A DNA stretch of 64,000 bases from Bradyrhizobium cenepequi (GCF_020329485.1 NZ_JAGKJI010000024.1:1-64000); one strand, 5' to 3'; numbered from the stretch's first letter, positions 35,460 to 44,425 are shown. The notes: generated by a model not told the origin, from the letters alone. Made by a program: numbers and translations.

Positions 35460-36284
35460 CTACCCCAGCGCGCCGTTGAGCGCCGCCTGGTCGTGCAGCG
35501 AAAACCGCGGCCCGGCATACATGAACGAGCATTGGTGAATCACGATCTGTTCACCGTTCACCGCGACATGCGAATAATCCGGCGCTTCGTGTGAGCCCGG
35601 GATGTGGCCCTCGGTCTCAAGGTCGAACGCGACCTGGTGCGCCAGTGCGCGCTGGATGTGGAAGGGGATGCCGTTCCATGAGCCCGCGATCGGCCGGTGC
35701 AGATGGCCCATGAATAGGTAATCCGGCCGGCGCGTGCGTGCGATCACCTCCCACTCGGCGTCGGGATTGGCGAGGCGGATGGTGTCCATGTAGCGCAGGC
35801 CAGTGTCGAACGGCGGGTGGTGCTGGAACAGCAGCAGTGGGCGGTCCGTCGGCGCTGAGTTCAGTGCATGTTCAAGGAACGCGAGGCGGCGTTCGCAAAG
35901 CAGGCCCTCGTGGTTCGGCGCCGCCTCGTTCAGCGTGTCGAGGGTGACGATGGTCGCGGTGTCAAACACCTGCATGGATTGGACAAAGCCGCCTGCGTCC
36001 CTGATAACACCCGGAAAATAGCGGCCAAAGGCATCGCGGCGGTCGTGATTGCCCATCATCAGGATGGTCGGTGCGTTCAGGCGGGCCAGCACATCGGCAA
36101 GATGTTCATAAGCCGTGTCCTCGCCCCAATGGGCGAGGTCGCCGGTGACAATGACGAAGGCGAGGTCGGGATGGTCACGGTTGATGCAGGCGATCGCGGC
36201 GGCTAGATGCTCCGCCGGATCGAGGCCGTATATCCTGCGGCCGCGGGCGACGAAGTGGGTGTCGGTCAGGACGACGAATTTCAT
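35460..36284 (-). CDS. Calcineurin-like metallophosphodiesterase (second of tandem pair)
   Basis: Class III phosphodiesterase-like enzyme (274 aa) of the GpdQ/CpdA group. Metal-binding motifs are DTHFV (D-x-H), GDLAHWGE (GD-x2), GNHDRR (GNHD), QHHPP (H) and GHLHRP (GHxH). Start 36284 overlaps the stop of the preceding paralogue by 4 bp. It is the last gene of an operon with a Ugp/Mal-type ABC transporter, so it likely hydrolyses an imported phosphodiester such as a glycerophosphodiester; cyclic nucleotides are an alternative. No signal peptide, so it is cytoplasmic. Confidence 0.87.
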   Translation of the reverse strand: MKFVVLTDTHFVARGRRIYGLDPAEHLAAAIACINRDHPDLAFVIVTGDLAHWGEDTAYEHLADVLARLNAPTILMMGNHDRRDAFGRYFPGVIRDAGGFVQSMQVFDTATIVTLDTLNEAAPNHEGLLCERRLAFLEHALNSAPTDRPLLLFQHHPPFDTGLRYMDTIRLANPDAEWEVIARTRRPDYLFMGHLHRPIAGSWNGIPFHIQRALAHQVAFDLETEGHIPGSHEAPDYSHVAVNGEQIVIHQCSFMYAGPRFSLHDQAALNGALG

Positions 36285-37105
36285 CGGACCATGGTCTCCC
36301 GGTTCCAGGTCTGATAGTCGGGCGAACCTTCGATGCGGATCGGACCGTCGTAGCCAAATTCCACCATGTGCACGGTCACGTAATCCTCGCCGAAGAACAC
36401 AACGCCGTAGGATTCCGGCAGATCCGACGCGCTCAGGAGTTCTGTCTCGGAGAACAGCGGATAGCCCGCATGGTTGGTGCCGCGGAGCGAGGAGACGGGG
36501 ACGCCGGCGACCGATCCCGCGAGCGGCAGGTGGCAATGGCCGAAGAAGATGTGCCGGATCTGATCGCGATGCCGCGCGACCAACTTCCGAAAGGCGGCGT
36601 CGTCGAGCAGGCGGATCTGATCGAGCGGCGCGATGTGCATCGGCATCGGATTGTGATGCATGAACAGCAGGAACGGTCCGTCGTGTTCGGCGAGCTTTGC
36701 TTCAAGCCAGCCGAGCCGTTCGTCGCAATAGCGGCCGGCGTGCGTTTCGAGATGCGCGGTGTCGAGGAACAGGCAGCGTGCGGCGGGCAGGTCATAGACA
36801 CCCTGCACGAAGCCGCCTTGCCCGGCGAGGTCGGGAAATACGCTGAGGAAGTTGGCGCGGTTGTCATGGTTGCCGATGCACAGCCGCACCGGGATCGGGA
36901 ACGATTCAAGGCGTTGCTTCAGCCATTGATAGTCGTCGCGGTCGCCCCAATCCGAGAGGTCGCCGGTGATCGCCAAGAGGTCGGCGTCATGATGATCCCG
37001 GAGGATGTGGGTCAGTGCCCGCTCAAAGTTCTTCCGCGGATCGCGGCCACCGATGGTCGCACCCGGCGCCGTCAGGTGGATATCGCTCATATGGATCAGT
37101 TTCAT
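36281..37105 (-). CDS. Calcineurin-like metallophosphodiesterase (first of tandem pair)
   Basis: Paralogue of the following gene, also 274 aa, with the same motif set: SDIHLTAPG (D-x-H), GDLSDWGD, GNHDNR, MHHNPMP and GHCHLP. The two proteins are clearly related but far from identical, suggesting an old duplication and different substrates or a heteromer. It sits downstream of the binding-protein gene beyond a strong hairpin. GpdQ-type enzymes cleave glycerophosphodiesters and some phosphonate monoesters; which applies here cannot be read from sequence. Confidence 0.87.
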   Translation of the reverse strand: MKLIHMSDIHLTAPGATIGGRDPRKNFERALTHILRDHHDADLLAITGDLSDWGDRDDYQWLKQRLESFPIPVRLCIGNHDNRANFLSVFPDLAGQGGFVQGVYDLPAARCLFLDTAHLETHAGRYCDERLGWLEAKLAEHDGPFLLFMHHNPMPMHIAPLDQIRLLDDAAFRKLVARHRDQIRHIFFGHCHLPLAGSVAGVPVSSLRGTNHAGYPLFSETELLSASDLPESYGVVFFGEDYVTVHMVEFGYDGPIRIEGSPDYQTWNRETMVR

Positions 37106-37126
37106 GGGTAGCGTCCCGCAAATGAG

Positions 37127-37153
37127 CTGCGGGGCGCATGATACGCCCCGCAG
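37127..37153 (-). terminator. Intercistronic stem-loop after the Ugp-type binding-protein gene
   Basis: CTGCGGGGCG (37127-37136) and CGCCCCGCAG (37144-37153) form a perfect 10-bp stem with a 7-nt loop between the binding-protein stop and the first metallophosphodiesterase start. There is no T tract, so partial termination or 3'-end protection of the binding-protein mRNA is more likely than full termination. Confidence 0.55.
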
Positions 37154-37168
37154 CGGGTTTCGAAAGGC

Positions 37169-38449
37169 CTAGCGCGTCGCGCCCGTGGTCTTCGGCAGCA
37201 GCTTCTGGACGTCGGCCGTCATGTCGGCGAGCACGGCATCGGGCTCCTTGGCGCGTGCGCCGCTGACGATCGAGTTCATGTGGTCCTTGATCACGTCGGT
37301 GATCTTCAGGCCGTTGTCGCCCGGGAAGGCGTACCACTTGGTGAGCAGAGCCATCTGGCTCACCGCGGTATAGTTGTTCGGGTTCTTCAGGTAGAAGTCC
37401 TTCAGATAGACCTCATTGGCGACCTTGTTGGCCGGCATGTAGCCGGTGGTCTCGGCCATGATCGCGGCGCCCTTCGGTCCGGCCCAGAACTTCACCACTT
37501 CCCAGGCGGCGTCGCGCTTGGCTTTGTCCTTGGACAGGATCATCACCACATTGCCGCCCGCTGGCAGACGCCCGTTCGGCGTCACGACGTCGGGGAAGGT
37601 GTGGGTCTTCAGCTCGAACTTGCCGCCGATCATCTGCGTGACCTTGTTCAGGTCGGAGGTCGAGGTGATGTGGAAGCCGGTCTTGCCCGCAGCAAAGGCC
37701 GCGCGCATCGCTGGCTGGTCGAGGTTGGGCATGCCGGCTTCGTTGACGAGGCGGGCGAGCATCTTGATTGCGAATTGCCCTTCGGGTCCGTTGAAGGCCA
37801 CTTTCGTCTCGTCCGCATTCAGCATGCTCCCGCCGCGCGCGAACACCGGCGCCTGCCACAGCCAGTTGCCGGTGATGTCCCAGACATAGGTCACGCCGTT
37901 GATATCAGGGCCGATTGCCCTAATCTTCTTCGCTATCGCGATCAGCTCGTCCCAGGTCTTCGGCAGATTGTTGGGATCGCCGCCGGCCTGCTTCAACAGG
38001 TCGAGATTGACGTAGACGATCGGCAGCGAGATCGCGAAGGGCAGGGCATAGATCTTGCCGCTTGCGGTGCCGATGTCGAACATCGCCTGGTGGAAGCCCT
38101 GGCGGTCGAAGTCCTTCTCGGCGGCGATGTAGTCGTCGAGCTGGGCCGGGATGTTCTTGTCCACGAGCACGCGGATGCGGTTCAGGCCCTGGAAGGTGAC
38201 GTCGGGCATCTGGTTCGTGACGGCTTCGCGCAGCACCTTCTGGGTGCCGTCCTCATAGGATTCGTAAGGTGCACGCATCGTGATCTTGATGTCCGGCCGC
38301 TCCTTGGCGAACTCTTCGGCGATGCGCTTGTGGGTCTCAGTGAACAGTTCCGGATACGGATACTGCAGCACGATCTCGGTCTGCGTCTGTGCCAGCGACG
38401 CGCTGGCGGCAAGCGACAGCACGGCTCCGGCGATCCACGATTTCAGCAT
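37169..38449 (-). CDS. Ugp/Mal-type ABC transporter substrate-binding protein
   Basis: Periplasmic extracellular solute-binding protein family 1 (426 aa). N-terminal Sec signal MLKSWIAGAVLSLAASASLAQ, then the mature domain IVLQYPYPELFTETHKRIAEEF with GGNVVMILSKDKAKRDAAWEVVKFW and TGYMPANK near the C-terminus, like UgpB. Start 38449 chosen for the signal peptide; the open frame continues upstream without meaning. The ligand is probably a glycerophosphodiester or sugar phosphate because of the tandem phosphodiesterases. Confidence 0.9.
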   Translation of the reverse strand: MLKSWIAGAVLSLAASASLAQTQTEIVLQYPYPELFTETHKRIAEEFAKERPDIKITMRAPYESYEDGTQKVLREAVTNQMPDVTFQGLNRIRVLVDKNIPAQLDDYIAAEKDFDRQGFHQAMFDIGTASGKIYALPFAISLPIVYVNLDLLKQAGGDPNNLPKTWDELIAIAKKIRAIGPDINGVTYVWDITGNWLWQAPVFARGGSMLNADETKVAFNGPEGQFAIKMLARLVNEAGMPNLDQPAMRAAFAAGKTGFHITSTSDLNKVTQMIGGKFELKTHTFPDVVTPNGRLPAGGNVVMILSKDKAKRDAAWEVVKFWAGPKGAAIMAETTGYMPANKVANEVYLKDFYLKNPNNYTAVSQMALLTKWYAFPGDNGLKITDVIKDHMNSIVSGARAKEPDAVLADMTADVQKLLPKTTGATR

Positions 38450-38478
38450 AGGACAGGCTCCCTGTTTGAGGTGACGTG

Positions 38479-39315
38479 TTACTTGATTCCGGTCAGCGTG
38501 ATGCCTTCGATGAAGCGGCGCTGCGCGAGCAGGAAGGCGATCAGCAGCGGCGCGATGATCACCATCGCCGCAGCCATCAGCGGGCCGTAATTGGTGCCGG
38601 CCTCGTTGTTGCGGAAATGCGCCACCGCCAGCGGTGGCGTGCGCAACTGCTCGCTGTTGAGCACGATCAGCGGCCAGAAATAGTCGTTCCAGTGCGCCAC
38701 CACGGAGAAGATGCCGAAGGCGGTGACCGCGGGGATGGCGGCGGGCAACATCACCCGCCAGACGATGCCGAATTCGGAGATGCCGTCCATGCGGGCCGCG
38801 TCCACGAGATCGTCGGGCACCGACTTGAAGAATTGGCGCATCAGGAAGATGCCGAAGACAGAAATCGTAAAGGGCAGCACGAGGGCGGCGTAGCTGTCGA
38901 GCAGGTCGAGCTTGTGCAGCAGCAGGAACACCGGGATCGCGGTGGCCTGCGGCGGAATCAGGATGCCGAACAGAATCAGCGCGAACAGCGCGTCGCGGCC
39001 GAGGAAGCGCAGCTTCGCCAGCGCATAGGCGGCGGGCAGCGCGATCAGCACCTGCAGCACGAAGATCGAGACGGTGACGATCACGCCGTTGAGCAGGAAG
39101 CGCCAGAGATTGGCCTTGGCAAATGCGATCTTCAGATTGTCCCACAGCGCGAAATGATGCGGAATCAGGTGCAGCTCGCTGGAGAACACTTCCTCCGGCG
39201 GCTTCGAGGCCGTCGAGATCATCCAGATGAACGGGGCCAGCAGCACCACGGCGCCCGCGATCAGCAGCAAATGGCGGACGGCGGGCCAGAGCGGAATCGT
39301 GCGGAGAGGCTTCAT
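38479..39315 (-). CDS. Carbohydrate-type ABC transporter permease (UgpE/MalG homologue)
   Basis: Inner-membrane permease (278 aa) with six predicted membrane segments and the EAA loop VDAARMDGISEFGIVWRVMLPAAIPAV. It pairs with the upstream permease, which it overlaps by 4 bp (ATGA). The C-terminus ends with the FLLAQRRFIEGITLTGIK pattern typical of MalG/UgpE relatives. Confidence 0.92.
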   Translation of the reverse strand: MKPLRTIPLWPAVRHLLLIAGAVVLLAPFIWMISTASKPPEEVFSSELHLIPHHFALWDNLKIAFAKANLWRFLLNGVIVTVSIFVLQVLIALPAAYALAKLRFLGRDALFALILFGILIPPQATAIPVFLLLHKLDLLDSYAALVLPFTISVFGIFLMRQFFKSVPDDLVDAARMDGISEFGIVWRVMLPAAIPAVTAFGIFSVVAHWNDYFWPLIVLNSEQLRTPPLAVAHFRNNEAGTNYGPLMAAAMVIIAPLLIAFLLAQRRFIEGITLTGIK

Positions 39316-40253
39316 GCGGTTTGCACGCCGCGGTCGGCGAGCCTCGCTTTGATCAAGGTGAGCAGGAGGACGAAGACCAGGAACACGACCGTGAGTGCGG
39401 CACCGTAGCCCGAGCGGAAGAACTCGAATCCCTCGGTGTACATGGTGTGGATCAGCACCTCCGTGGATTTCGACGGTCCGCCCTTGGTGAGGATGTGCAC
39501 GGTGTCGAACACCTGGAACGAGCGGATGCCGCTGATCACGATCACGAACGTCGTCACGGGGCCAAGCATTGGCCAGGTCACCAGGCGAAACCGCGCCCAG
39601 GCGCTCGCGGTGCCATCCATCTCGGCGGCTTCGTAAAGCTGCTTTGGGATCGAGACGAGGCCGGCAAGGAACAGCACCATGTTGAAGCCGACCGCCTGCC
39701 AGATGCCGATGGCGCAGAGCGCATAGAGCGCGGTGCCGCGGTCCTGCAGCCAGCTGAACGCCGGCAGACCGGCGCCGCGCAACAGCCCGTTCACCAGGCC
39801 GAACTGCGGATGCAGCATGAATTCCCAGACCACAGCCATCGCGATCAGCGTCGCCATCACAGGCAGGAAGTAGATGGTGCGGTAGAGACTGCGCAGGCTG
39901 GTGCCGCTCTGGATCAGAAGCGCGATGCCGAGCCCGAGCGTCACCGCACCGGGCACCACGATCACCACGTAGGTCAGCGTGTTGCGCAGCGAGATCCAGA
40001 ACACCCGGTCGGCGAACATGTCCTGGTAGTTGGCAAGGCCGATCCAGGACAAGGCCGGCGCGCCGAGCTGATAGTCAGTAAAGGAGAGCGCGATCACGCT
40101 CGCGAGCGGGCCGAGCAGCATGAGCAGCATCAGCACAAATGCCGGTGCGACCAGGCCATAGGCCGTCAGCGCACGCTGGTCGCGTTTTCGCAGGGCAGGT
40201 CGCGCCGCCGGCGTGGCGACCGCGGCGGCATCGATGGTTGCGGCGTCAGACAA
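39312..40253 (-). CDS. Carbohydrate-type ABC transporter permease (UgpA/MalF homologue)
   Basis: Inner-membrane permease of 313 aa with six main hydrophobic segments and the EAA loop YEAAEMDGTASAWARFRLVTWPML. No ATG or GTG fits the N-terminus; TTG at 40253 gives MSDAATIDAAAV... and overlaps the ATPase stop by 8 bp, so I use it as the start by analogy with translational coupling. A shorter start inside would cut the first transmembrane helix. Confidence 0.88.
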   Translation of the reverse strand: MSDAATIDAAAVATPAARPALRKRDQRALTAYGLVAPAFVLMLLMLLGPLASVIALSFTDYQLGAPALSWIGLANYQDMFADRVFWISLRNTLTYVVIVVPGAVTLGLGIALLIQSGTSLRSLYRTIYFLPVMATLIAMAVVWEFMLHPQFGLVNGLLRGAGLPAFSWLQDRGTALYALCAIGIWQAVGFNMVLFLAGLVSIPKQLYEAAEMDGTASAWARFRLVTWPMLGPVTTFVIVISGIRSFQVFDTVHILTKGGPSKSTEVLIHTMYTEGFEFFRSGYGAALTVVFLVFVLLLTLIKARLADRGVQTA

Positions 40254-41397
40254 TGGCTCGCTCCCGTACGCGTTCGATGTGCTCGCTATCGACCTCGATC
40301 CGCTTGCCCTCGGCGTTGAAGGCGCGCACCGCGTCCATCGCGAAGCCGAACGAGACCGGCGTTGCGATCGGCGGCAGCCGTCTCGGGTCATCGATGCGCG
40401 CCACCAAGCGCGCGTCGCTGCCGTCGACGGCAAGATGCAGGAACGCTTCCGAGCCCATATTCTCGGCGTGAACGACGTAGCCGGTGAACGGCCCGCTGCC
40501 GAGATCGATCCGCTCCGGGCGCACGCCAATCCGGCAGGCGCCGGAAGCCGCCGAACTCGTCAGTCGCAGCAAGACGCCAAGCGCCTCGATGCGGCCATCG
40601 TCGCAGATCTGCCCGGGCAGGATGTTGATCTTCGGGCTGCCGACGAATTCGGCGACGCGGATATCGCGCGGGTTGTCGTAGATGTCGGTCGGCGTGCCGA
40701 CCTGAACCAGCTCGCCGCCGATCATCACGGCGATCCGGCTCGACATCGTCATCGCCTCGGCCTGGTCGTGGGTGACGTAGACGAAGGTGGTGTTCAGCCG
40801 CCGGTGCAGTTGCGCGAGCTCGGCGCGCATATGGACGCGCAGCTTGGCGTCGAGATTGGACAGCGGCTCGTCGAACAGGAAGGCCACCGGCTGGCGCACG
40901 ATGGCGCGTCCGACCGCGATGCGCTGCCGCTGCCCGCCGGACAGTTGCGCCGGCTTGCGGCCGATCAGGTGCGCGATCTCGAGCTGGTCGGCAACTCTTG
41001 CGACATCATCGCGGATACAGCGCTCCTTGCGGCGCCGGCTCGGCAGCAGCGCGCCTACGAGCGGCAGGCGCTCGATCGCCGAGAGGCGCCGCATGCGCAG
41101 GGGCACCGCGATATTGTCGAACGCGCTCAAGTGCGGATAGAGCGCGTAGGACTGGAACACCATCGCGAGGTTGCGCGCGCTCGGCCGGATGCCGTCGGCT
41201 GAGACGCCATCGATCCTGACCTCGCCGGCGCTCTGCGGCTCGAGGCCCGCGATCACGCGCAGCAGTGTGGATTTGCCGCAACCGGACGGACCGACCAGCG
41301 AGATGAACTCGCCATCCTCGATCCGGAGATCGACGCCCCTGAGGATCTCCGTGCCGTCAAAGGATTTCCTGATGGCCGAAAGTTCAATGCTCGCCAT
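40246..41397 (-). CDS. Carbohydrate-type ABC transporter ATPase (UgpC/MalK homologue)
   Basis: ATPase with MalK-type regulatory tail (383 aa). Walker A GPSGCGKST, Q-loop MVFQSYALYPHL, signature LSGGQRQRIAVGRA, Walker B VAFLFDEPLSNLD and H-loop YVTHDQAEAM are intact; residues about 240-383 form the OB-fold (TOBE) domain (INILPGQI, GVRPERIDLG). There is an extra segment around 105-125 (LPLVGALLPSRRRKERC) not usual in UgpC. First gene of the leftward operon. The 162 bp upstream to the MetE-like gene hold no gene. Confidence 0.93.
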   Translation of the reverse strand: MASIELSAIRKSFDGTEILRGVDLRIEDGEFISLVGPSGCGKSTLLRVIAGLEPQSAGEVRIDGVSADGIRPSARNLAMVFQSYALYPHLSAFDNIAVPLRMRRLSAIERLPLVGALLPSRRRKERCIRDDVARVADQLEIAHLIGRKPAQLSGGQRQRIAVGRAIVRQPVAFLFDEPLSNLDAKLRVHMRAELAQLHRRLNTTFVYVTHDQAEAMTMSSRIAVMIGGELVQVGTPTDIYDNPRDIRVAEFVGSPKINILPGQICDDGRIEALGVLLRLTSSAASGACRIGVRPERIDLGSGPFTGYVVHAENMGSEAFLHLAVDGSDARLVARIDDPRRLPPIATPVSFGFAMDAVRAFNAEGKRIEVDSEHIERVRERAIV

Positions 41398-41559
41398 TTC
41401 GATCTATTCCTCAGGCTTTTTCGCTGTCCTGCAGCGTTAAGGAACCCGTCTGACACTCGCGTGACGGTCAGGATGTTTTGGCGGCCTGAAGGCAGGCGCT
41501 GCGCGCGGCAAATCGTCTCCGACGTCGATCATTGACGACGCGAAGCCGAAGAGCCTTTC

Positions 41560-42699
41560 TCAGTTCTTCCAAAGCCGCCGTGATGCGATCTCCGCGCCTT
41601 GCGCCAGCGCTTCCAGCTTGCGCCAGGCGATGTCGGGATCGACCGTGTGGAGCGTCGCGAAGCTGGCGAAGCCGCAGTCGGTGCCTGCGATCACGCGTTC
41701 GCGTCCCACCACGGCGGCGTAGCGTTCGATGTGCTGCGCAACCACTTCCGGATGTTCGATGTAGTTGGTGCAGGTGTCGATCACCCCTGGCACCAGGACT
41801 TTGTCATCGGGCAGGGGAATCTCGGTGAATACCGACCATTCATGCGCATGACGCGGATTGGCAGCCTCGATCAGCAGCGCGGCCGGCCGCACCTTCAAGA
41901 TGAGGTCGAGGATCTCCGAAAGTTCGATGTCGTGGTGATGGGGAGACTCATAATTGCCCCAGCACAGATGCAAGCGCATGCGTTCCGGCGGAATATCCCG
42001 CAGCGCGTGGTTGAGAATTTCGATCAGCCTGGCGATCTCATTGCGGAAATCGGCAACCGTGGCCGGAGCGGCGCGAAAGTGCCTGCCAAGCGCGAGGTCC
42101 GGGCAATCGATCTGCAGGAGCAGACCGGCGGCCACGATGGCGTCGTATTCGCGCTTCATCGCCTCCGCGAGGGCTTCCAGGTAGGCGTCCTGCGACTGGT
42201 AGTGCCGATTGGGCATGTAGTGCGCCATGATGCCCGGTGACGATGCGCTCATGAACGCACCCTCGACGCTAACGGCACTGAGGGAAGCCTTCAGGTTGTT
42301 GATGTCTGTCGCCAGCGCATCCCCGCCGGAGTAGCTCACCGGTCCGATGCAAGCCGGCGTCTTGATGTCGAGCTTGATCCGTTGCGCGAAGTTCGGAAAT
42401 TCCGACAGTTCGGACAATGCGAGTGGCTGGTCCTCACCTTCCAAGCCGGTCATCCGTTCGCGTGCATAGGTCGCGTAGGCATATTTGCTCATCTCGCCAT
42501 CGCAAACGATGTCGATGCCAAGCTCGGCCTGGCGACGCACGACCGACTTCACGGCATCCACGATGGCGCCGGGCAGTTGCTCCAGGCCGCCGGCGTCCAG
42601 TTCGTTCTTCTCCCGGCGCAGAAGCATCGCTTCGAGTGCAGGCGGACGCGGCAGGCTGCCGACGTGGGTGGTCAGAATCCTGGAAGCGCTCAGCTGCAT
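41560..42699 (-). CDS. Cobalamin-independent methionine synthase-like (MetE C-terminal) protein
   Basis: Short MetE-type protein (379 aa) with only the C-terminal catalytic barrel. Zinc-ligand regions are HLCWGNYESPHHHD and AGTDCGFASF, and the N-terminal LTTHVGSLPRP is characteristic of the barrel start. Such short forms transfer methyl groups from diverse donors, often not methyltetrahydrofolate, so homocysteine methylation with an unidentified donor is the most that can be inferred. Start 42699 (MQLSAS) has AGGAG 8 nt upstream. It is divergent from a LysR gene with two palindromes between them. Confidence 0.85.
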   Translation of the reverse strand: MQLSASRILTTHVGSLPRPPALEAMLLRREKNELDAGGLEQLPGAIVDAVKSVVRRQAELGIDIVCDGEMSKYAYATYARERMTGLEGEDQPLALSELSEFPNFAQRIKLDIKTPACIGPVSYSGGDALATDINNLKASLSAVSVEGAFMSASSPGIMAHYMPNRHYQSQDAYLEALAEAMKREYDAIVAAGLLLQIDCPDLALGRHFRAAPATVADFRNEIARLIEILNHALRDIPPERMRLHLCWGNYESPHHHDIELSEILDLILKVRPAALLIEAANPRHAHEWSVFTEIPLPDDKVLVPGVIDTCTNYIEHPEVVAQHIERYAAVVGRERVIAGTDCGFASFATLHTVDPDIAWRKLEALAQGAEIASRRLWKN

Positions 42700-42755
42700 G
42701 TCGATTCTCCTGCAGGTCCGATCTCGAATGCAGCTTGTAGTAACCAGCCAGATTA

Positions 42756-42788
42756 ACGTCACCGTGACGTCATATTAGCCATGCTAAT
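42756..42788. promoter_or_regulatory. Twin palindromes between MetE-like gene and LysR gene
   Basis: ACGTCAC-C-GTGACGT (42756-42770) and ATTAGC-CAT-GCTAAT (42774-42788) are perfect inverted repeats 3 bp apart; the second contains a T-N11-A LysR motif. The pair lies between the two divergent start codons, 57-89 bp from the MetE-like start and about 50 bp from the LysR start. Confidence 0.6.
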
Positions 42789-42835
42789 GACGAGGGCAGC
42801 GCAGGTTGTTCGACCGTGGTGGCGAGTTTGGCCCG

Positions 42836-43723
42836 ATGCGGGCAAATCCTTATCAGATCAGCGCCTTCACCCATTCGGCACGGGAAGGGAATTTCACCCG
42901 CGCCGCGGAAAAGCTTGGCGTGACCCAATCGTCGGTGACCCAGCACGTCGCAAACCTCGAACGCACCATGGGAACCAAGCTCTTCGTACGTCGCCGCGAC
43001 GGACTCGAGCTGACGCGCGCCGGTCGCGAGCTATTTGCCGTCTCGGACAGGCTGCGCAATCTGGAGCAATTGATCGAGGAGAAAGTCGCCAACTACAGCG
43101 AGATTGCTGCCGGGCATTTGAGCGTGGTTGCCAACGCGCCGCGCCCGGCGATGCCAGTGATCGCCCGCTATGCGACCCTTTTCCCGCGCGTTCAGATCGA
43201 GTTCACGCTTGTGAGCTGGACTGTGGCGATGCAACGTTTGCATGAACGCGCCGTCGATGTCGCCATCGTCACCGAGCCGGTAATCGACGAGCAGCTCTAT
43301 AGCCTGCCGTTGGCGAGGACACGCTACCGCGCCTATGTGCGTCGGGACCATCGATTTGCACGCCACAAGAAGCTCTCGTTGCGCGACCTCGCGGAGGAGG
43401 CCGTGATCGTGCCCGAGGACGGATCTCTGACGCAGCGCCTTCTGCATCGCAAATGCGATGAACTCGGCATCACCCTGACGCGCCTTGTGAAGACCACCAC
43501 ATTTCCCGTCGTGAAGGAGGCGGTGCTGCACGGGATCGGCGTCGGCCTGCTGCTTGATGACAGCATGTCGGCATCGAGTGAACTGATCGGCATCGAGATC
43601 TCCGACATGAGCGAGACTTACGCGAACTATCTTCTTGCGCCGGTCGACAAGCGCGAGTTGCGCTTCGTGCGAAGCTTCATTGACGTCGCCCGCGAGGTGC
43701 TGGATATCGGAAATGAAGGTTGA
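42836..43723 (+). CDS. LysR-family regulator
   Basis: LysR regulator, 295 aa from ATG 42836 (an in-frame TTG 30 bp upstream is less likely). HTH: QISAFTHSAREGNFTRAAEKLGVTQSSVTQHVANLE (shown as the motif), then an effector domain with LTRAGRELF and VVKEAVLHGIGVGLLLDDS. It probably controls the divergent MetE-like gene through the twin palindromes. Its own downstream neighbour is the hexapeptide transferase, 45 bp away. Confidence 0.88.
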   Translation: MRANPYQISAFTHSAREGNFTRAAEKLGVTQSSVTQHVANLERTMGTKLFVRRRDGLELTRAGRELFAVSDRLRNLEQLIEEKVANYSEIAAGHLSVVANAPRPAMPVIARYATLFPRVQIEFTLVSWTVAMQRLHERAVDVAIVTEPVIDEQLYSLPLARTRYRAYVRRDHRFARHKKLSLRDLAEEAVIVPEDGSLTQRLLHRKCDELGITLTRLVKTTTFPVVKEAVLHGIGVGLLLDDSMSASSELIGIEISDMSETYANYLLAPVDKRELRFVRSFIDVAREVLDIGNEG

Positions 43724-43768
43724 TGAGCGGGACCAGGTGCCGGTCTCACCAAACAGGAAAATAGCAAA

Positions 43769-44416
43769 ATGAATGAAGCGCCTCGTCCGCGCCCGAAGAT
43801 CGCCGAGACCGTCATCGAGCCGACCGTCAAGCTGCGCGAGAGCACGATCGGTAAGTGCTGCGAGATCCTCGGCGATACCTCCGTCGAGTATTCGGAGCTC
43901 GGCGATTTCTCCTATCTCGGCCCCGGCTGCATGGTCGGGGACGCGCAGATCGGCCGATTCTGTGCGATCGCAGCGCAGGTGCGGATCGGTGCACCGAACC
44001 ATCCGATCGACCGACCGTCGCTGCACCGCTTCACCTATTGCCCCGAATATTACTCTGAGACGGCCAAGCGTGACCGCGAGTTCTTCGCCGAGCGGCGGGG
44101 CGATCGGGTGGTGATCGGCAACGATGTGTGGATTGGCCACGCTGCCATCGTCTTGCCCGGTGTCAGGGTGGGGGACGGCGCGGTGCTGGCCGCGGGCGCC
44201 GTGGTGACGCGCGATGTGGCGCCTTACACCATCGTCGGCGGCGTGCCCGCCCGCCAGATCCGGGAGCGGTTCAATCGCGACATCGCGGCGCAGCTTGCGC
44301 GGATCGCCTGGTGGGACTGGCCGTTCGAAACGATCATGGCGCGCCTCCCCGAATTCCAGTCGACCGACATCGAGGCCTTCTGCGCGCGCCGGGGCGGTGC
44401 TGAGACAGGTAGTTAG
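43769..44416 (+). CDS. Hexapeptide-repeat transferase of the phosphonate-operon type
   Basis: Left-handed beta-helix acyltransferase (215 aa). Hexapeptide turns are visible in VKLRESTIGKCCEILGDTSVEY, IGRFCAIAAQVRIGAPNHPIDRPSLHRFTY, VVIGNDVWIGHAAIVLPGVRVGDGAVLAAGAVVTRDVAPYTIVGGVPARQIRERF (given as motif text). The HFTY/EFFAERR layout resembles TIGR03308 proteins, otherwise found in C-P lyase operons. No C-P lyase gene occurs in the window, so either the substrate differs or the gene is displaced. A tail of about 30 residues follows the helix. Confidence 0.8.
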   Translation: MNEAPRPRPKIAETVIEPTVKLRESTIGKCCEILGDTSVEYSELGDFSYLGPGCMVGDAQIGRFCAIAAQVRIGAPNHPIDRPSLHRFTYCPEYYSETAKRDREFFAERRGDRVVIGNDVWIGHAAIVLPGVRVGDGAVLAAGAVVTRDVAPYTIVGGVPARQIRERFNRDIAAQLARIAWWDWPFETIMARLPEFQSTDIEAFCARRGGAETGS

Positions 44417-44425
44417 GTGAGGGCA

